From positions 1 to 64,000 of the forward strand of contig JAHHHC010000032.1 of NCBI GenBank assembly GCA_019359515.1: a stretch of DNA of 64,000 bases. The letters run 5' to 3'. The translations under genes and the position numbers were made by a program. Below the pieces are notes generated by a model that ran no database searches, was not told the origin of the DNA, and worked only from the letters and a program-made list of their open reading frames with translations. Positions 9,372 to 18,215 of this stretch are shown one piece after another; positions within the stretch are counted from its first letter, which is position 1; each line of letters starts with the position of its first letter. Origin of the DNA: Desmonostoc vinosum HA7617-LM4 (GTDB taxonomy: Bacteria; Cyanobacteriota; Cyanobacteriia; Cyanobacteriales; Nostocaceae).

Positions 9372-9605
9372 GGGGAGTGGGGAGTGGCTGACAGGTGTAG
9401 GTTTTTAATATTTTGCGTTTTAATCGACGTGGGGACGGGGAGACGCACAGAAAGATTTCGGAACGGAAAATAGGCTTTTTCGGATTGAATGTGAAAAACC
9501 TACACTTGTGAGTCAGGGGGATGAGGGAAAAAATTTCTCCGCGTCCCCGCGTCCCCGCGTCCCCGCGTCCCCGTGTCCCCGTGTCCCCGTGTCCCCGCGT
9601 CCTCT
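9372..9605. repeat. short tandem repeat tract overlapping the end of hypC
   Basis: At 9541-9600 there are about eight back-to-back CGCGTCCC or CGTGTCCC units, with smaller GGGGAGTGGGGAGT and CGTGGGGACGGGGAGACGC units at 9370-9445. The tract begins inside the hypC reading frame and continues to hypD. Confidence 0.9.
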
Positions 9606-9850
9606 TCTCGATTCCCAATTAATTCTTCCAGTAGTTGTAATGTTTCTGCTGCTTGTTGTTCGTTGATACGATTCATGGCGAAGCCAACGTGAACTAATAC
9701 CCAATCTCCTATACAAGCTTCGGGAGGATGTTGTTCGTCAACGATGCAGGCAATGTTTACTTGGCGTTTGACTCCGGCAATGTTGACTGTGGCTAGTTTA
9801 TGATTAATGTTTGTAATTTCGATAATTTGTCCGGGAATTCCTAAGCACAT
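9500..9850 (-). CDS. hypC: hydrogenase assembly chaperone HypC with repeat-derived tail
   Basis: A 116-residue frame. Residues 1-83 are a normal HypC: MCLGIPGQI at the N-terminus with the essential Cys2, then GDWVLVHVGFAMNRI. HypC binds HypD and the hydrogenase precursor. The family normally ends close to residue 80-85 (LLEELI). Here the frame runs on for about 33 residues (EEDAGTRGHGDTGTRGRGD and so on) because the CGCGTCCC tandem repeat has replaced the original stop. The tail is probably harmless but unusual. It lies 41 bases behind hypF. Confidence 0.93.
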   Translation of the reverse strand: MCLGIPGQIIEITNINHKLATVNIAGVKRQVNIACIVDEQHPPEACIGDWVLVHVGFAMNRINEQQAAETLQLLEELIGNREEDAGTRGHGDTGTRGRGDAGTRRNFFPHPPDSQV

Positions 9851-9891
9851 TGTGATTTTTCCTTTATTAAAAAGGTTTTTTATCCTACTCC

Positions 9892-12297
9892 CTAGTTGGT
9901 AATTAATTGAGCAGCTGTAATGATTGCTTGCCCTAATGATATACCGCCATCGTTAGTTGGAACTAAGCTGTGAGTTAATACGTTTATTTCTAATGCTTGT
10001 AGATGCTTAGTTACCTGCTCTAATAAAACACGATTTTGAAATACTCCTCCTGTAAGAACAACCTGATTGATGAGGTTTTCTTGACAAATGCGATTAGCCA
10101 TTTCTACGATAATGTTGGCTAAACTTTGATGAAATTTGACAGCTATAATTGGTTGTGGAACTTGCTGCTGTAAGTCATTGAGTAAGGCTGTCCACATTGG
10201 GGATGGGTCTATACAATAAATCCTATCTAAAAAGCTAATATTAAAAGGATATTTTGATGTTTCTTTATAATTATTTAAGGTATAATGATCGATTAGGGCT
10301 TCCATTGCGATCGCAGCTTGTCCTTCATAGCTACATTCTTCTCTACAAATACCAATTGCAGCTGCTACTGCATCGAATAAACGCCCTACTGATGAAGCTT
10401 TTGGAGAGTTAATTTCTTTCTCAATTAGTTGATTCAGTAGCTTGAGTGGCTTTTGGTTTAAAAATTTGACAATTTCTAACTCCGTATATTTTTGTTGACA
10501 AATATCCCAAATATTAGCTGCTACTAATTGGGCGTAAGTGTTACGCCAAGGCTGACAAATTGCTTGTTTACCACCAATCATTGCTACTGGTTTAAATGTT
10601 GCTAGTCGTTGAAATTTGCCATAATCTGCTAAAAGAAACTCTCCACCCCAAAGTGTATCATTTGCACCATAACCTAACCCATCTAATGCAATGCCTAAAA
10701 TGGCAGGTGAGTTAAGAGGAATACCATTTTCCGCCATACAAGCAGTAATATGGGCGTGATGGTGTTGGATTTGATGAAGTGGAATTTGATTAGCGGTTGC
10801 AAGTTCTTTACCGAGTTTGCTAGATAGATATTCAGGATGTTTGTCGATAGCTATGGCTTTTGGGTGATGCTCATATAAATTTAAGTATAAATTCAAGGTA
10901 TCTTGATAGGCATTAAATGCCGCAGCATTTTCTAAATCCCCTAAATGTTGCGAAAGGATTGCTTTACCTTCACTTAATAGACAAAAGGTATTTTTCAACT
11001 CGCTACCCATCGCTAAAATCTGCGGAACATGATGAAATCCTGGTGGTAAATTAATAGGTGCAGGTGCATATCCTCTAGCACGACGAATTGTTTGCACTTG
11101 TTCACCAATAACCCGCACTACAGAATCATCTACTCGGTTAACAATCTCCCGATTATGTAGGATAAAATAATCAGCTATTTGACCTAATTTTTCTTTAGCT
11201 TGATCATTATCAATACATTGTGGTTCATCAGCAAGATTACCACTTGTTAACACAATTGGACGTTTCATCCGCCTGAGAATTAAATGATGCAAAGGCGTAT
11301 AAGGTAACATAAACCCAAGAGTATTTTGCCCCGGCGCAACCCCAGAAGCTATAGAAGAGGGAATGATACGATTATCTTCTCTCCACATCCCCGCGTCTTT
11401 GCGTCCTTCCCCAATCCCTAGTCCCTTCTTCCGCAACAAAACAATAGGCGCAGCAGAACTTAGCAATAATTCCCTTTCTTTAGCGTTAACCATACAGTAT
11501 TCTTCAATGACTGCTATGTCTCGCGCCATTAAGGCAAATGGCTTGTGATAACGCTGTTTGCGTTGACGTAGTTTTTGTACAGCTACTTGTTGCGTTGCGT
11601 CACAAGCTAGATGAATTCCGCTTAACCCTTTAATTGCTACTATTTCACCTTTTTGCAACAAGGTACAAACGGCATCAACATCATCTAGCATAGAAAACAT
11701 GGAAGCGGTAACAGGTTTACCATCGGTACGTTCTAACCAAATTTGAGGGCCGCAGATATAGCAAGCTATTGGTTGGGCATGAAAACGGCGATTTTCGACA
11801 TCGTGGTATTCTTTTGCACATTTAGGACACATGACAAACGCAGACATACTGGTATTGCATCTGTCGTAAGGAATGGCGCGAATAATACTGAGACGAGGGC
11901 CGCAATGAGTACAGTTAGTAAAAGGGTAACGATAAAAGCGGCTAAAAGGGTCAAAAATTTCTTGCTGACATTGTGAACAGGTAGCAGCATCCGGGGCAAT
12001 TTCTGTTTTAATTACACTATTAATACTTGGAGAAATTATAAAATCATCAAATTTAATTTCTGTTTGATATCGAGTTCTTGTTAGTTGTTGAATTCTTGCT
12101 AATGGTGGACATTCTTGTTGTAATTTGGTGACGAATTCATTTAAAGCTGCTTCACTACCAGAGACTCGAATTAAAACACCTTCACTATCATTACAAACAT
12201 CCCCAAGTAACCCACAAGCTTTAGCCAGACGATATACTGTCGGGCGAAATCCTACTCCTTGAACAGTTCCACAAACTCTAATTTTTTCAGTTGTCAT
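9892..12297 (-). CDS. hypF: carbamoyltransferase HypF
   Basis: An 801-residue HypF. Domains in order: acylphosphatase (1-90, CGTVQGVGFRPTVYRLA), two zinc fingers (about 105-185, with CSQC, CTHC, CPKC and CYIC), a YrdC-like domain (about 205-400) and a Kae1-like domain (about 470-800) with the IQHHHAHI metal motif and GVFQNR. It makes carbamoyl-adenylate from carbamoyl phosphate and passes the group to the HypE Cys. An insert at about residues 289-305 (RKKGLGIGEGRKDAGMWRED) is encoded by the same GGGGATT/GACGCGGGG repeat seen between genes. The gene's 5' end overlaps the NHL gene by 11 bases. Confidence 0.96.
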   Translation of the reverse strand: MTTEKIRVCGTVQGVGFRPTVYRLAKACGLLGDVCNDSEGVLIRVSGSEAALNEFVTKLQQECPPLARIQQLTRTRYQTEIKFDDFIISPSINSVIKTEIAPDAATCSQCQQEIFDPFSRFYRYPFTNCTHCGPRLSIIRAIPYDRCNTSMSAFVMCPKCAKEYHDVENRRFHAQPIACYICGPQIWLERTDGKPVTASMFSMLDDVDAVCTLLQKGEIVAIKGLSGIHLACDATQQVAVQKLRQRKQRYHKPFALMARDIAVIEEYCMVNAKERELLLSSAAPIVLLRKKGLGIGEGRKDAGMWREDNRIIPSSIASGVAPGQNTLGFMLPYTPLHHLILRRMKRPIVLTSGNLADEPQCIDNDQAKEKLGQIADYFILHNREIVNRVDDSVVRVIGEQVQTIRRARGYAPAPINLPPGFHHVPQILAMGSELKNTFCLLSEGKAILSQHLGDLENAAAFNAYQDTLNLYLNLYEHHPKAIAIDKHPEYLSSKLGKELATANQIPLHQIQHHHAHITACMAENGIPLNSPAILGIALDGLGYGANDTLWGGEFLLADYGKFQRLATFKPVAMIGGKQAICQPWRNTYAQLVAANIWDICQQKYTELEIVKFLNQKPLKLLNQLIEKEINSPKASSVGRLFDAVAAAIGICREECSYEGQAAIAMEALIDHYTLNNYKETSKYPFNISFLDRIYCIDPSPMWTALLNDLQQQVPQPIIAVKFHQSLANIIVEMANRICQENLINQVVLTGGVFQNRVLLEQVTKHLQALEINVLTHSLVPTNDGGISLGQAIITAAQLITN

Positions 12298-13501
12298 AGT
12301 TAAACTGCCAAAGCAAAATTCGATTATTGCCTGAATCAGCTATTACCGCAGTCTTGTTATAGATTTTTATTCCATAGCACCAATTTAAACTATCTCGTTT
12401 GGGCATTCCAAAATTCCGATTTTCACTCTTACTATGAAAGGTATTTTGTGCAGCTAGCCCATCTGCCACAGCACCTTGTAATGATAAAATTGATTCTGGC
12501 TTTCTCCATCCTAGTAAGCGAGAATTAGCCGTATCTGCAACTACCAGCCAATCATCAGTAACCCCTACTCCATAAGGCATACTCAAACTACTAGCATTCG
12601 GTAAATAAACTCCTTGATTCATTTCTACGTAATTAAAGTTTTTTTGCCCTAAAATAACTGCACAAGGGGTATTATTTTCAGTGGGCATTCCCTGCCATAT
12701 CATCACACGATGATTACCTGCATCTGTGACTACAAGATTGTCTCCCCAGAAGGCAATATCGTGACACCACCGCATACTAGCCGCACTTGGAGAACCACCG
12801 CCGTTCTCATTACGAGATTGCATATCCGGTTGTCCTAAAACTAAGTCAGCAGGTTGACCATTTTCTGTTGGTAATTGATGCCAAACTAATAGCCGTCGAT
12901 TGCCTGTATCAGCAACAAATAGCTGTCCTTGGTGATAGAAAACTCCATATGGCCAGTGCATCGTATTGGCAGCAGCAGCTTGATTTCCTCTATTTGGTTC
13001 GTTATCTGTAAAATTAGCCTGTCCTAATACTAAGTCTGCCGGAATATTGCTATCTTCTGGGAACTTTTGCCAAATCAAAACCCGATGATTCCAAGCATCA
13101 GCCACCGCTAATCCTTCACTACAAGCACAAATTCCTACTGGTACACTTAGGGTTGTTCTGCCTGGTGTACCTTTAGCATTTTGTCCTTCATTAAAAAAGT
13201 CTGGTTGTCCAATTACCCAATCGGCGTTTTGATTATCTTTGGTAGGTAAATTTTGCCATCCTAATAATCGATGATGCCCTGTATCTGATACCCATAATTG
13301 ACCATTTGGTAACAAACAAGCACCACGAGGGCTAAACATTTTTGTGGGACTGGGTGCAAGGGGTATGACTAATTGTTGTGGTTCAATAATATTGCCTAAA
13401 ATAACTTCTGCACCTTGGGGTGATAGGGGCAAATTTTGAAGTGTAATTATTTTTTCTGGTGACAATTGTGGGGTGAAATTAACTGTAGTTGGGATGTGCA
13501 T
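12287..13501 (-). CDS. NHL-repeat beta-propeller protein of the hyp operon
   Basis: A 404-residue protein with about six NHL repeats (units such as LWVSDTGHHRLLGWQ, LAVADAWNHRVLIWQ, LFVADTGNRRLLVWH, LVVTDAGNHRVMIWQ, LVVADTANSRLLGWR and AVIADSGNNRILLWQ). This gives a six-bladed propeller. No signal peptide is seen, so it is likely cytoplasmic. In Nostoc a gene of this kind lies directly ahead of hypF and is cotranscribed with the hyp genes, which suggests a role in uptake hydrogenase assembly, possibly as a scaffold; the exact function is unknown. It overlaps hypF by 11 bases. Confidence 0.88.
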   Translation of the reverse strand: MHIPTTVNFTPQLSPEKIITLQNLPLSPQGAEVILGNIIEPQQLVIPLAPSPTKMFSPRGACLLPNGQLWVSDTGHHRLLGWQNLPTKDNQNADWVIGQPDFFNEGQNAKGTPGRTTLSVPVGICACSEGLAVADAWNHRVLIWQKFPEDSNIPADLVLGQANFTDNEPNRGNQAAAANTMHWPYGVFYHQGQLFVADTGNRRLLVWHQLPTENGQPADLVLGQPDMQSRNENGGGSPSAASMRWCHDIAFWGDNLVVTDAGNHRVMIWQGMPTENNTPCAVILGQKNFNYVEMNQGVYLPNASSLSMPYGVGVTDDWLVVADTANSRLLGWRKPESILSLQGAVADGLAAQNTFHSKSENRNFGMPKRDSLNWCYGIKIYNKTAVIADSGNNRILLWQFNYDN

Positions 13502-13643
13502 TAACCGCAGATAAATGCTGATGTATATTGATGTGTATTAATGATAAAAAATGTCATAGGTTTTGGCACGAATGTGAGAATTTTTTTTCACGCAGAGTCG
13601 CAGAGAGTAAGAAAAGAGTTTATATTAGATGTGTTTTGGTTTC

Positions 13644-14486
13644 CTATTTTCTGATTTGCACAAATACCTTATCACCTTTAATTTTTACTGGATATGACTG
13701 TAAATAAATATCAGGTGTGGTTAAACATTCACCAGTATCTAATCTATACTGAAATTTGTGAGCAGGACAAGTAATAATTCCGTTCTCAACTTTACCTGTA
13801 TTTAATGGAGATGCCAGGTGAGTACAAGCATTACGGTAACAACTCACATTCACACCTTGACGATATAGAATGAGTAGATTATCTGCGATTTGTTTTACAA
13901 CAATACCAGATTCTGGTATTTGGTCAAGAGTTGCGACTTTGATCCAAGTAGAGGCTAACGGTAGAGAAAATGGACTGCTGAGGGCAGAATTAGCGTTACT
14001 ACTTATGGGATTATTGACAGCAATTACTTGGGTAATTTCTGGACAGTATTTTTTAATTATCTGTTCAACTCCTTGAGACAAGGTTAAAGTGGAAGCAGCA
14101 CAATTACTACAAGTTCCGATTAATTTTACTTCTACTGTGTCTGGTAGTTTGATTGCTACTAATTCTACATCTCCATTATGGCTTTTTAAAGCTGGACGAA
14201 CTTCATCAAGGGCTGTCTCGATACGTTGTGTTAAAGGAGGTGTTGGCGGTTTGACGAGTTCATGATAAAGTAGCACTGCGTACACTACTTCATCGTCAAC
14301 AGCACTACACAAAGCTGACATTGATTCTTGCTTCAAGCTTTTAATTAAATTCGTTAATGCTGCTTTATGTAAAGCTTCAATCGCTCTTTTAAGTCCTACT
14401 ACTACACACCGTTGATTTTCGTCCCACTCAGATATGATTGCCTCAAAGCGGTTAATTTCTTGAATTAGTTCTTCAAGGGTAGCCAT
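13644..14486 (-). CDS. NifU-like C-terminal domain fused to a Rieske ferredoxin domain
   Basis: A 280-residue protein. Residues 1-85 are helical with no clear match. Residues about 90-155 are a NifU C-terminal (Nfu) domain with the Fe-S scaffold motif CSNC. Residues about 180-278 are a Rieske [2Fe-2S] domain with CTHLASPL and CPAHKFQYRLDTGEC, that is C-x-H and C-x2-H ligands. The combination suggests an Fe-S transfer or electron transfer protein. Its place between two small membrane proteins and the NHL/hyp genes matches the extended hyp operon of Nostoc, where it has been suggested to help build the small-subunit clusters of the uptake hydrogenase. Confidence 0.85.
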   Translation of the reverse strand: MATLEELIQEINRFEAIISEWDENQRCVVVGLKRAIEALHKAALTNLIKSLKQESMSALCSAVDDEVVYAVLLYHELVKPPTPPLTQRIETALDEVRPALKSHNGDVELVAIKLPDTVEVKLIGTCSNCAASTLTLSQGVEQIIKKYCPEITQVIAVNNPISSNANSALSSPFSLPLASTWIKVATLDQIPESGIVVKQIADNLLILYRQGVNVSCYRNACTHLASPLNTGKVENGIITCPAHKFQYRLDTGECLTTPDIYLQSYPVKIKGDKVFVQIRK

Positions 14487-14572
14487 TAGTTATATTAGTC
14501 ATTAGTAATTAATCATTGGTCATTTGTCGTGGCTTATTCATAAAGAACGCATGACAAATAACAACTAACAGA

Positions 14573-14797
14573 TCATTTCATTTTAAAATCCTTAAGTAGA
14601 AATGGCATCATGATACCAGTTGCTAAGCTACATAATGTTACTGGTAAACAAAAAGGAATTTCGACTTGAGCTAGCAACACTAATATTAACAAACCTATGC
14701 TAGTAGCGATCGCAGTTTGTCGGATAAAATAAATCGGGTCGCGCAGTAGCTTACCTTTAAAAAATAATTTGGCAGAAAACCACCCTATTTCTAACAT
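14573..14797 (-). CDS. small membrane protein of the hyp operon
   Basis: A 74-residue protein with two predicted membrane segments (about 27-46 and 50-67). The N-terminus contains a FFKGKLLRDPIYF amphipathic stretch. It follows the 87-residue membrane protein gene after 8 bases and precedes the NifU/Rieske gene. Small conserved genes sit at this position in Nostoc hyp operons; function is unknown. Confidence 0.65.
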   Translation of the reverse strand: MLEIGWFSAKLFFKGKLLRDPIYFIRQTAIATSIGLLILVLLAQVEIPFCLPVTLCSLATGIMMPFLLKDFKMK

Positions 14798-14805
14798 TTT
14801 GCCTC

Positions 14806-15069
14806 CTAATAATTACTGAGTAAAGTTAGTGCAGCAAACCCTAATAATATGGCAGGAATTGTACCAGCCGGTGCAAATAATGCACCCAACATTGCTGAGA
14901 AAGCATAACCGATATCTTTCCCAGCTAATATCATTCCACCAATAGCACCACCAATCATTGATAAAGCAGTTGCTATAATTAACCATACTAATTCTGTAGT
15001 TAAGTTAAGTTCACCAGTAACCATACTGGTTAAGAAATGTTTCAAAGTTGGGCTGTGCAAAATATCCAT
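14806..15069 (-). CDS. small membrane protein of the hyp operon
   Basis: An 87-residue protein with two or three hydrophobic, glycine-rich segments (about 27-48 and 55-84), including MIGGAIGGMILAGKDIG. It lies 84 bases behind the TPR gene, the gap being CGCGTCCC repeats, and 8 bases ahead of the next small membrane gene. Probably part of the long hyp transcript. Function unknown. Confidence 0.65.
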   Translation of the reverse strand: MDILHSPTLKHFLTSMVTGELNLTTELVWLIIATALSMIGGAIGGMILAGKDIGYAFSAMLGALFAPAGTIPAILLGFAALTLLSNY

Positions 15070-15097
15070 GATTTGATATTCTCCCGGTTGGTAATTT

Positions 15098-15165
15098 GTG
15101 ATGGGGAATTGGGAATTGATTATTCTCCGCGTCCCCGCGTCCCCGCGTCTTCCTCATCCCCTCCC
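15098..15165. repeat. short tandem repeat tract
   Basis: GGGGAATTGGGAATTG followed by CCGCGTCCCCGCGTCCCCGCGTC. It fills the gap between the TPR gene and the first small membrane gene and reaches the last codons of the TPR gene. Confidence 0.8.
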
Positions 15166-16137
15166 CCCTATCTCTACTTCAATTTCTTGTATCGCTTGAT
15201 TAACTATTTCTGCTTGTTCTATTTGTTGATGGTAAGCAAAAATTTCCCATGCTTTTTGATAGTAAGTACGCGCTTGTAAAAGATTTTTCAAATTACCTAC
15301 TTCTGGTTTTTCTGGATCATCGGGTAAGTTGAATAAGGCGTTAGCTTTGTTAGAAATTGTGTTAGCATATTCTAAAGGTGTATCTTTGGAGTTACGCACT
15401 TTTAACGCTTCATCGTAAGCTGCGATCGCTCTCAAATTATTCTCCACAGGATGAGAACTCACTAAATATTGCAAAGCGTTACCCAAATTGTTTTGCAACA
15501 TCGCATATTCTCTGGGATGATCGATCAAGTTAATATGCTTGAGTGCCACTTCAAATGATTGCACTGCTAACCCTTGACGCAAGTATTCTCTCTCTGATGC
15601 CATGGGCATAGAAAGGTAAGCGACCGCAATATTGTTATATAAAATCGCGTACTCTTGTGGGTAATCTTGCCAGGTAAATATCCGCAAAGCCTCGTGATAA
15701 GCTTGGATGCTGTCTGTAATTCGCGCCAAATTAAATGGTACAAGGGACTGCAACACCAACCCAAAGTTCATCTGTGCCTCTGCTAGTTCCTCTGGTGTAG
15801 CTAACTGTTGTAAAATTGACAGCGCTTCCTCATAACCTGCTTTTGCTTGCAACAACAGTTCAGTTCCTGCATCCGGTATTATCTGTAATGTCCCTGCCAT
15901 CCCCACTTGGGCACGGGCTTTGAGTAGAGGATACTCTTCACCACACATCTCATATGCCCGGTAATACAGAGAAACTGCATTCCGCAAATCTTGGGCGGCT
16001 TTGGGCTTTTTTTGAAAACCTTGTGCCATCTCAAGCAGCATCTGGATTTTTTCTTCTGCTGTCGCTGACTCCAATGCAACAGCTGCGATCGCTGCCTTGA
16101 CACCTGAATCTGTAATACTAGGGGTCATAACTGCCAT
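15154..16137 (-). CDS. TPR-type helical repeat protein, first gene of the extended hyp run
   Basis: A 327-residue, all-helical protein with about six TPR-like units of roughly 40 residues (for example DSIQAYHEALRIFTWQ, YAILYNNIAVAYLSM, YAMLQNNLGNALQYL and AIAAYDEALKVR). No signal peptide or membrane segment. A TPR gene of this kind accompanies the hyp genes of Nostoc and may mediate protein contacts during hydrogenase maturation; that is inference from position. The last residues (EIGGRG) are encoded where the CGCGTCCC repeat family begins. The start codon lies about 600 bases downstream of the vnfN stop, so it should have its own promoter. Confidence 0.82.
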   Translation of the reverse strand: MAVMTPSITDSGVKAAIAAVALESATAEEKIQMLLEMAQGFQKKPKAAQDLRNAVSLYYRAYEMCGEEYPLLKARAQVGMAGTLQIIPDAGTELLLQAKAGYEEALSILQQLATPEELAEAQMNFGLVLQSLVPFNLARITDSIQAYHEALRIFTWQDYPQEYAILYNNIAVAYLSMPMASEREYLRQGLAVQSFEVALKHINLIDHPREYAMLQNNLGNALQYLVSSHPVENNLRAIAAYDEALKVRNSKDTPLEYANTISNKANALFNLPDDPEKPEVGNLKNLLQARTYYQKAWEIFAYHQQIEQAEIVNQAIQEIEVEIGGRG

Positions 16138-16548
16138 ACTCTAGCCAATTGGAAATTGAATCTGTCAACGCCCACAACAGACACATAATTGCATCTCATC
16201 AAGGGCTATACCGATTTACGCAGGCTTGAGTCTATTAATGACAATTACCCATTTTTCATTCCCAATGAATACTATAAAACACCCTATTGATAAAATTCTA
16301 CGAGGAAATTGCTAATGTTAATGTCAGCTTTAAACACTTGATATTTTTCAATACTCTCACCAATCCACTATACCAATCCTAAATCATATCATGTCCGTTT
16401 AAAGACTTATGATTGGGCTGACGCGGAGATAGGGAGACGCGGAAGGGAGAAATTTTTATGATAAGTGATTAGCCAGACATGATATCATTCATGAGAATTA
16501 AGATCCCGGACTTCTTTGAGAAGTCCGGGATATGGATACCGCGAATTT
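16138..16548. other. intergenic region between vnf operon end and hyp operon start
   Basis: About 400 bases without a gene. It should carry the promoter of the hyp run (minus strand). It contains a near-palindromic pair (ATCATATCATGTC near 16384 and GACATGATATCAT near 16476), GACGCGGAGATAGGGAGACGCGG repeat units at 16420-16443, and the perfect hairpin listed separately. Confidence 0.5.
16503..16531. terminator. perfect 13-bp hairpin downstream of vnfN
   Basis: ATCCCGGACTTCT and its exact reverse complement AGAAGTCCGGGAT flank a 3-base TTG loop. It lies about 230 bases beyond the vnfN stop, a sensible place to end the vnf transcript. No clear T-run follows on the minus strand, so it could instead be a repeat-type or mRNA-stabilising hairpin. 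Confidence 0.5.
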
Positions 16549-16752
16549 TCACAAATCAGATAGGATTGCTATAGATAAGTGACTACTGTCAAAGCTAAAT
16601 CTAATATCTGTAATGTGATCAACAAAAATTTCAGCTATGTGCTGTCCGTCTTGAGTGTCAATTACACGAACTTTGCGTGGGGGTATAGATTTATTTTTAG
16701 CTTCAGGAGAACTCCCCTTGATGGCGATTGCCGTTGCCGAGACGTGTAGCAA
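16549..16752 (-). CDS. doubtful short frame behind vnfN
   Basis: A 67-residue frame that starts at a TTG 9 bases after the vnfN stop. The stretch KVRVIDTQDGQHIAEI and the following FSFDSSHLSIAIL loosely resemble a WD40 blade, so it may be the remnant of a WD-repeat gene. There is no convincing start signal. It could also be noncoding. Confidence 0.2.
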   Translation of the reverse strand: MLHVSATAIAIKGSSPEAKNKSIPPRKVRVIDTQDGQHIAEIFVDHITDIRFSFDSSHLSIAILSDL

Positions 16753-16761
16753 AACACTTCT

Positions 16762-18105
16762 TTATGTCCAATGAATCTCTTTTGAACGAAAAGCTCTATC
16801 CCAATCGTTGGCAATCACCTCCATCATATTGATCATTCCTTCATAGCCAAAATATGGCTTGTCAAGATAGGTTTCTCTGTTAGTAGGACTAAATACATCA
16901 AAAGCAATTTGTATTCCTAGTTCCTCTGCCATGTATTTTTCCCATGCCGAGCCAATAACGGCATTAACATCAACCTCTTGTAAGGCATGTTTGATTTGAT
17001 ATCCATCTGCCGAAAATACTACGCGGGGAGAAAGACCGAGGCTGTGTAGTTCTCGCTCTAGAATTGAACGAGAATCAGGCATCGCTGAACGAAATAATAA
17101 GACTTCCGGAATCATTTCCAATTCTTCAAAAAGCATTCTAACTAGTCCAATGCCAAGTGTCCCATCCGCAGATACGGCAATTCTACAGTTACGATATCGG
17201 GGAATAATCATCAATGCTCGTTTGCGAAGTGTATCTACAACCATTTCTTCGCCTTGTTTGATAATTGGCTCAACTCTTTCTTCTAGCTTGAAATGTGCCG
17301 CCAATGCCTTCAACCATCGAGTAGTGTTGTTTACACCCACTGGTAAAGGTATGTCATCAAGGATGAGGGGGATGTCATGGGTTTTTTGCATTTTCCGAGC
17401 AAACTTATACCCAACATCATGACTGAGAACAATATTGGCGGTTGCCTCACCAGCTTGCTCCAGTTCTTCAAAAGAGGTGTTATGAGAGAAAACCGTCTGT
17501 ACTCTAATCCTCAAAGACTTTAACGTCTGCTTTACCCATTGCAAATCAGCCCACCAAGTCGGATTCAAATTTGCTTGTGGCGCAATGATATTTACAATCC
17601 TTGGCTTTCTACCCCTTCTCTTAGTCTGCCTTTTTTTGATAAAAGGAAGTAAAGCCTCTAAACCCATATCCAAGCCATCATAAGCATTGCCTCGAAACCC
17701 ACCAGCAAGTAAAGGAACGAGTTTAGCTTTGACTTCTGGCTGAAGTTGGTGGCACAATCCCGCAATATCTTCACCAATAATGTCCGCCGCACAAGTACCA
17801 ACAACAAACATCACCTTAGCATCAAAAGATTTATCCGCCTCTTTAATCATCCCTTTGAGTTTCTCAGTTGCTCCCATCACAATGTCTGACTCAAAAAGAC
17901 GAGTACAACCGACTTTCCGCTTGGTGAAATCAACCTCATGAGCATCATACCCAGCCGCGACTGTAGACGCGCAACCCTGTGGAGACTGAATCACAATACT
18001 GACATCTTTGATACCAGCAACCGTAGTTGCAATACCTTCAAGGGCACAGCCAACAATTGGGTCTTTACTATGGTCACAATTTTCAAAATTTAGTCCAGCA
18101 GACAT
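16762..18105 (-). CDS. vnfN: V-nitrogenase cofactor assembly protein VnfN
   Basis: About 447 residues, the expected size for a NifN/VnfN. It is the beta-like half of the VnfEN scaffold on which the FeV cofactor precursor matures. Family features: the N-terminal Cys motifs (NCDHSKDPIVGCALEG, SPQGCAST and FVVGTCAADIIGED) and the C-terminal KPYFGYEGMINMMEVIAN. Start set at the ATG at 18105 because a strong GAGGAGG lies five bases upstream; a GTG/ATG further up would give MPLKKEEEK. Last clear gene of the vnfDG-K-E-N operon; 110 bases behind vnfE. Confidence 0.93.
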   Translation of the reverse strand: MSAGLNFENCDHSKDPIVGCALEGIATTVAGIKDVSIVIQSPQGCASTVAAGYDAHEVDFTKRKVGCTRLFESDIVMGATEKLKGMIKEADKSFDAKVMFVVGTCAADIIGEDIAGLCHQLQPEVKAKLVPLLAGGFRGNAYDGLDMGLEALLPFIKKRQTKRRGRKPRIVNIIAPQANLNPTWWADLQWVKQTLKSLRIRVQTVFSHNTSFEELEQAGEATANIVLSHDVGYKFARKMQKTHDIPLILDDIPLPVGVNNTTRWLKALAAHFKLEERVEPIIKQGEEMVVDTLRKRALMIIPRYRNCRIAVSADGTLGIGLVRMLFEELEMIPEVLLFRSAMPDSRSILERELHSLGLSPRVVFSADGYQIKHALQEVDVNAVIGSAWEKYMAEELGIQIAFDVFSPTNRETYLDKPYFGYEGMINMMEVIANDWDRAFRSKEIHWT

Positions 18106-18215
18106 TTTCTCCTCCTCTTTCTTTAAGGGCATTGCATTGACTATAGGTAGGTCTAGGTTAAGTTCAGTCCCAACATCTAAAAACGTTGTGTTTGTTGGGT
18201 TTCAATTTTTACTTA

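Noticed and set aside
9541-9602. CRISPR-like regular array
   Set aside because: The units are 7-9 bases with no spacers; it is a simple tandem repeat.
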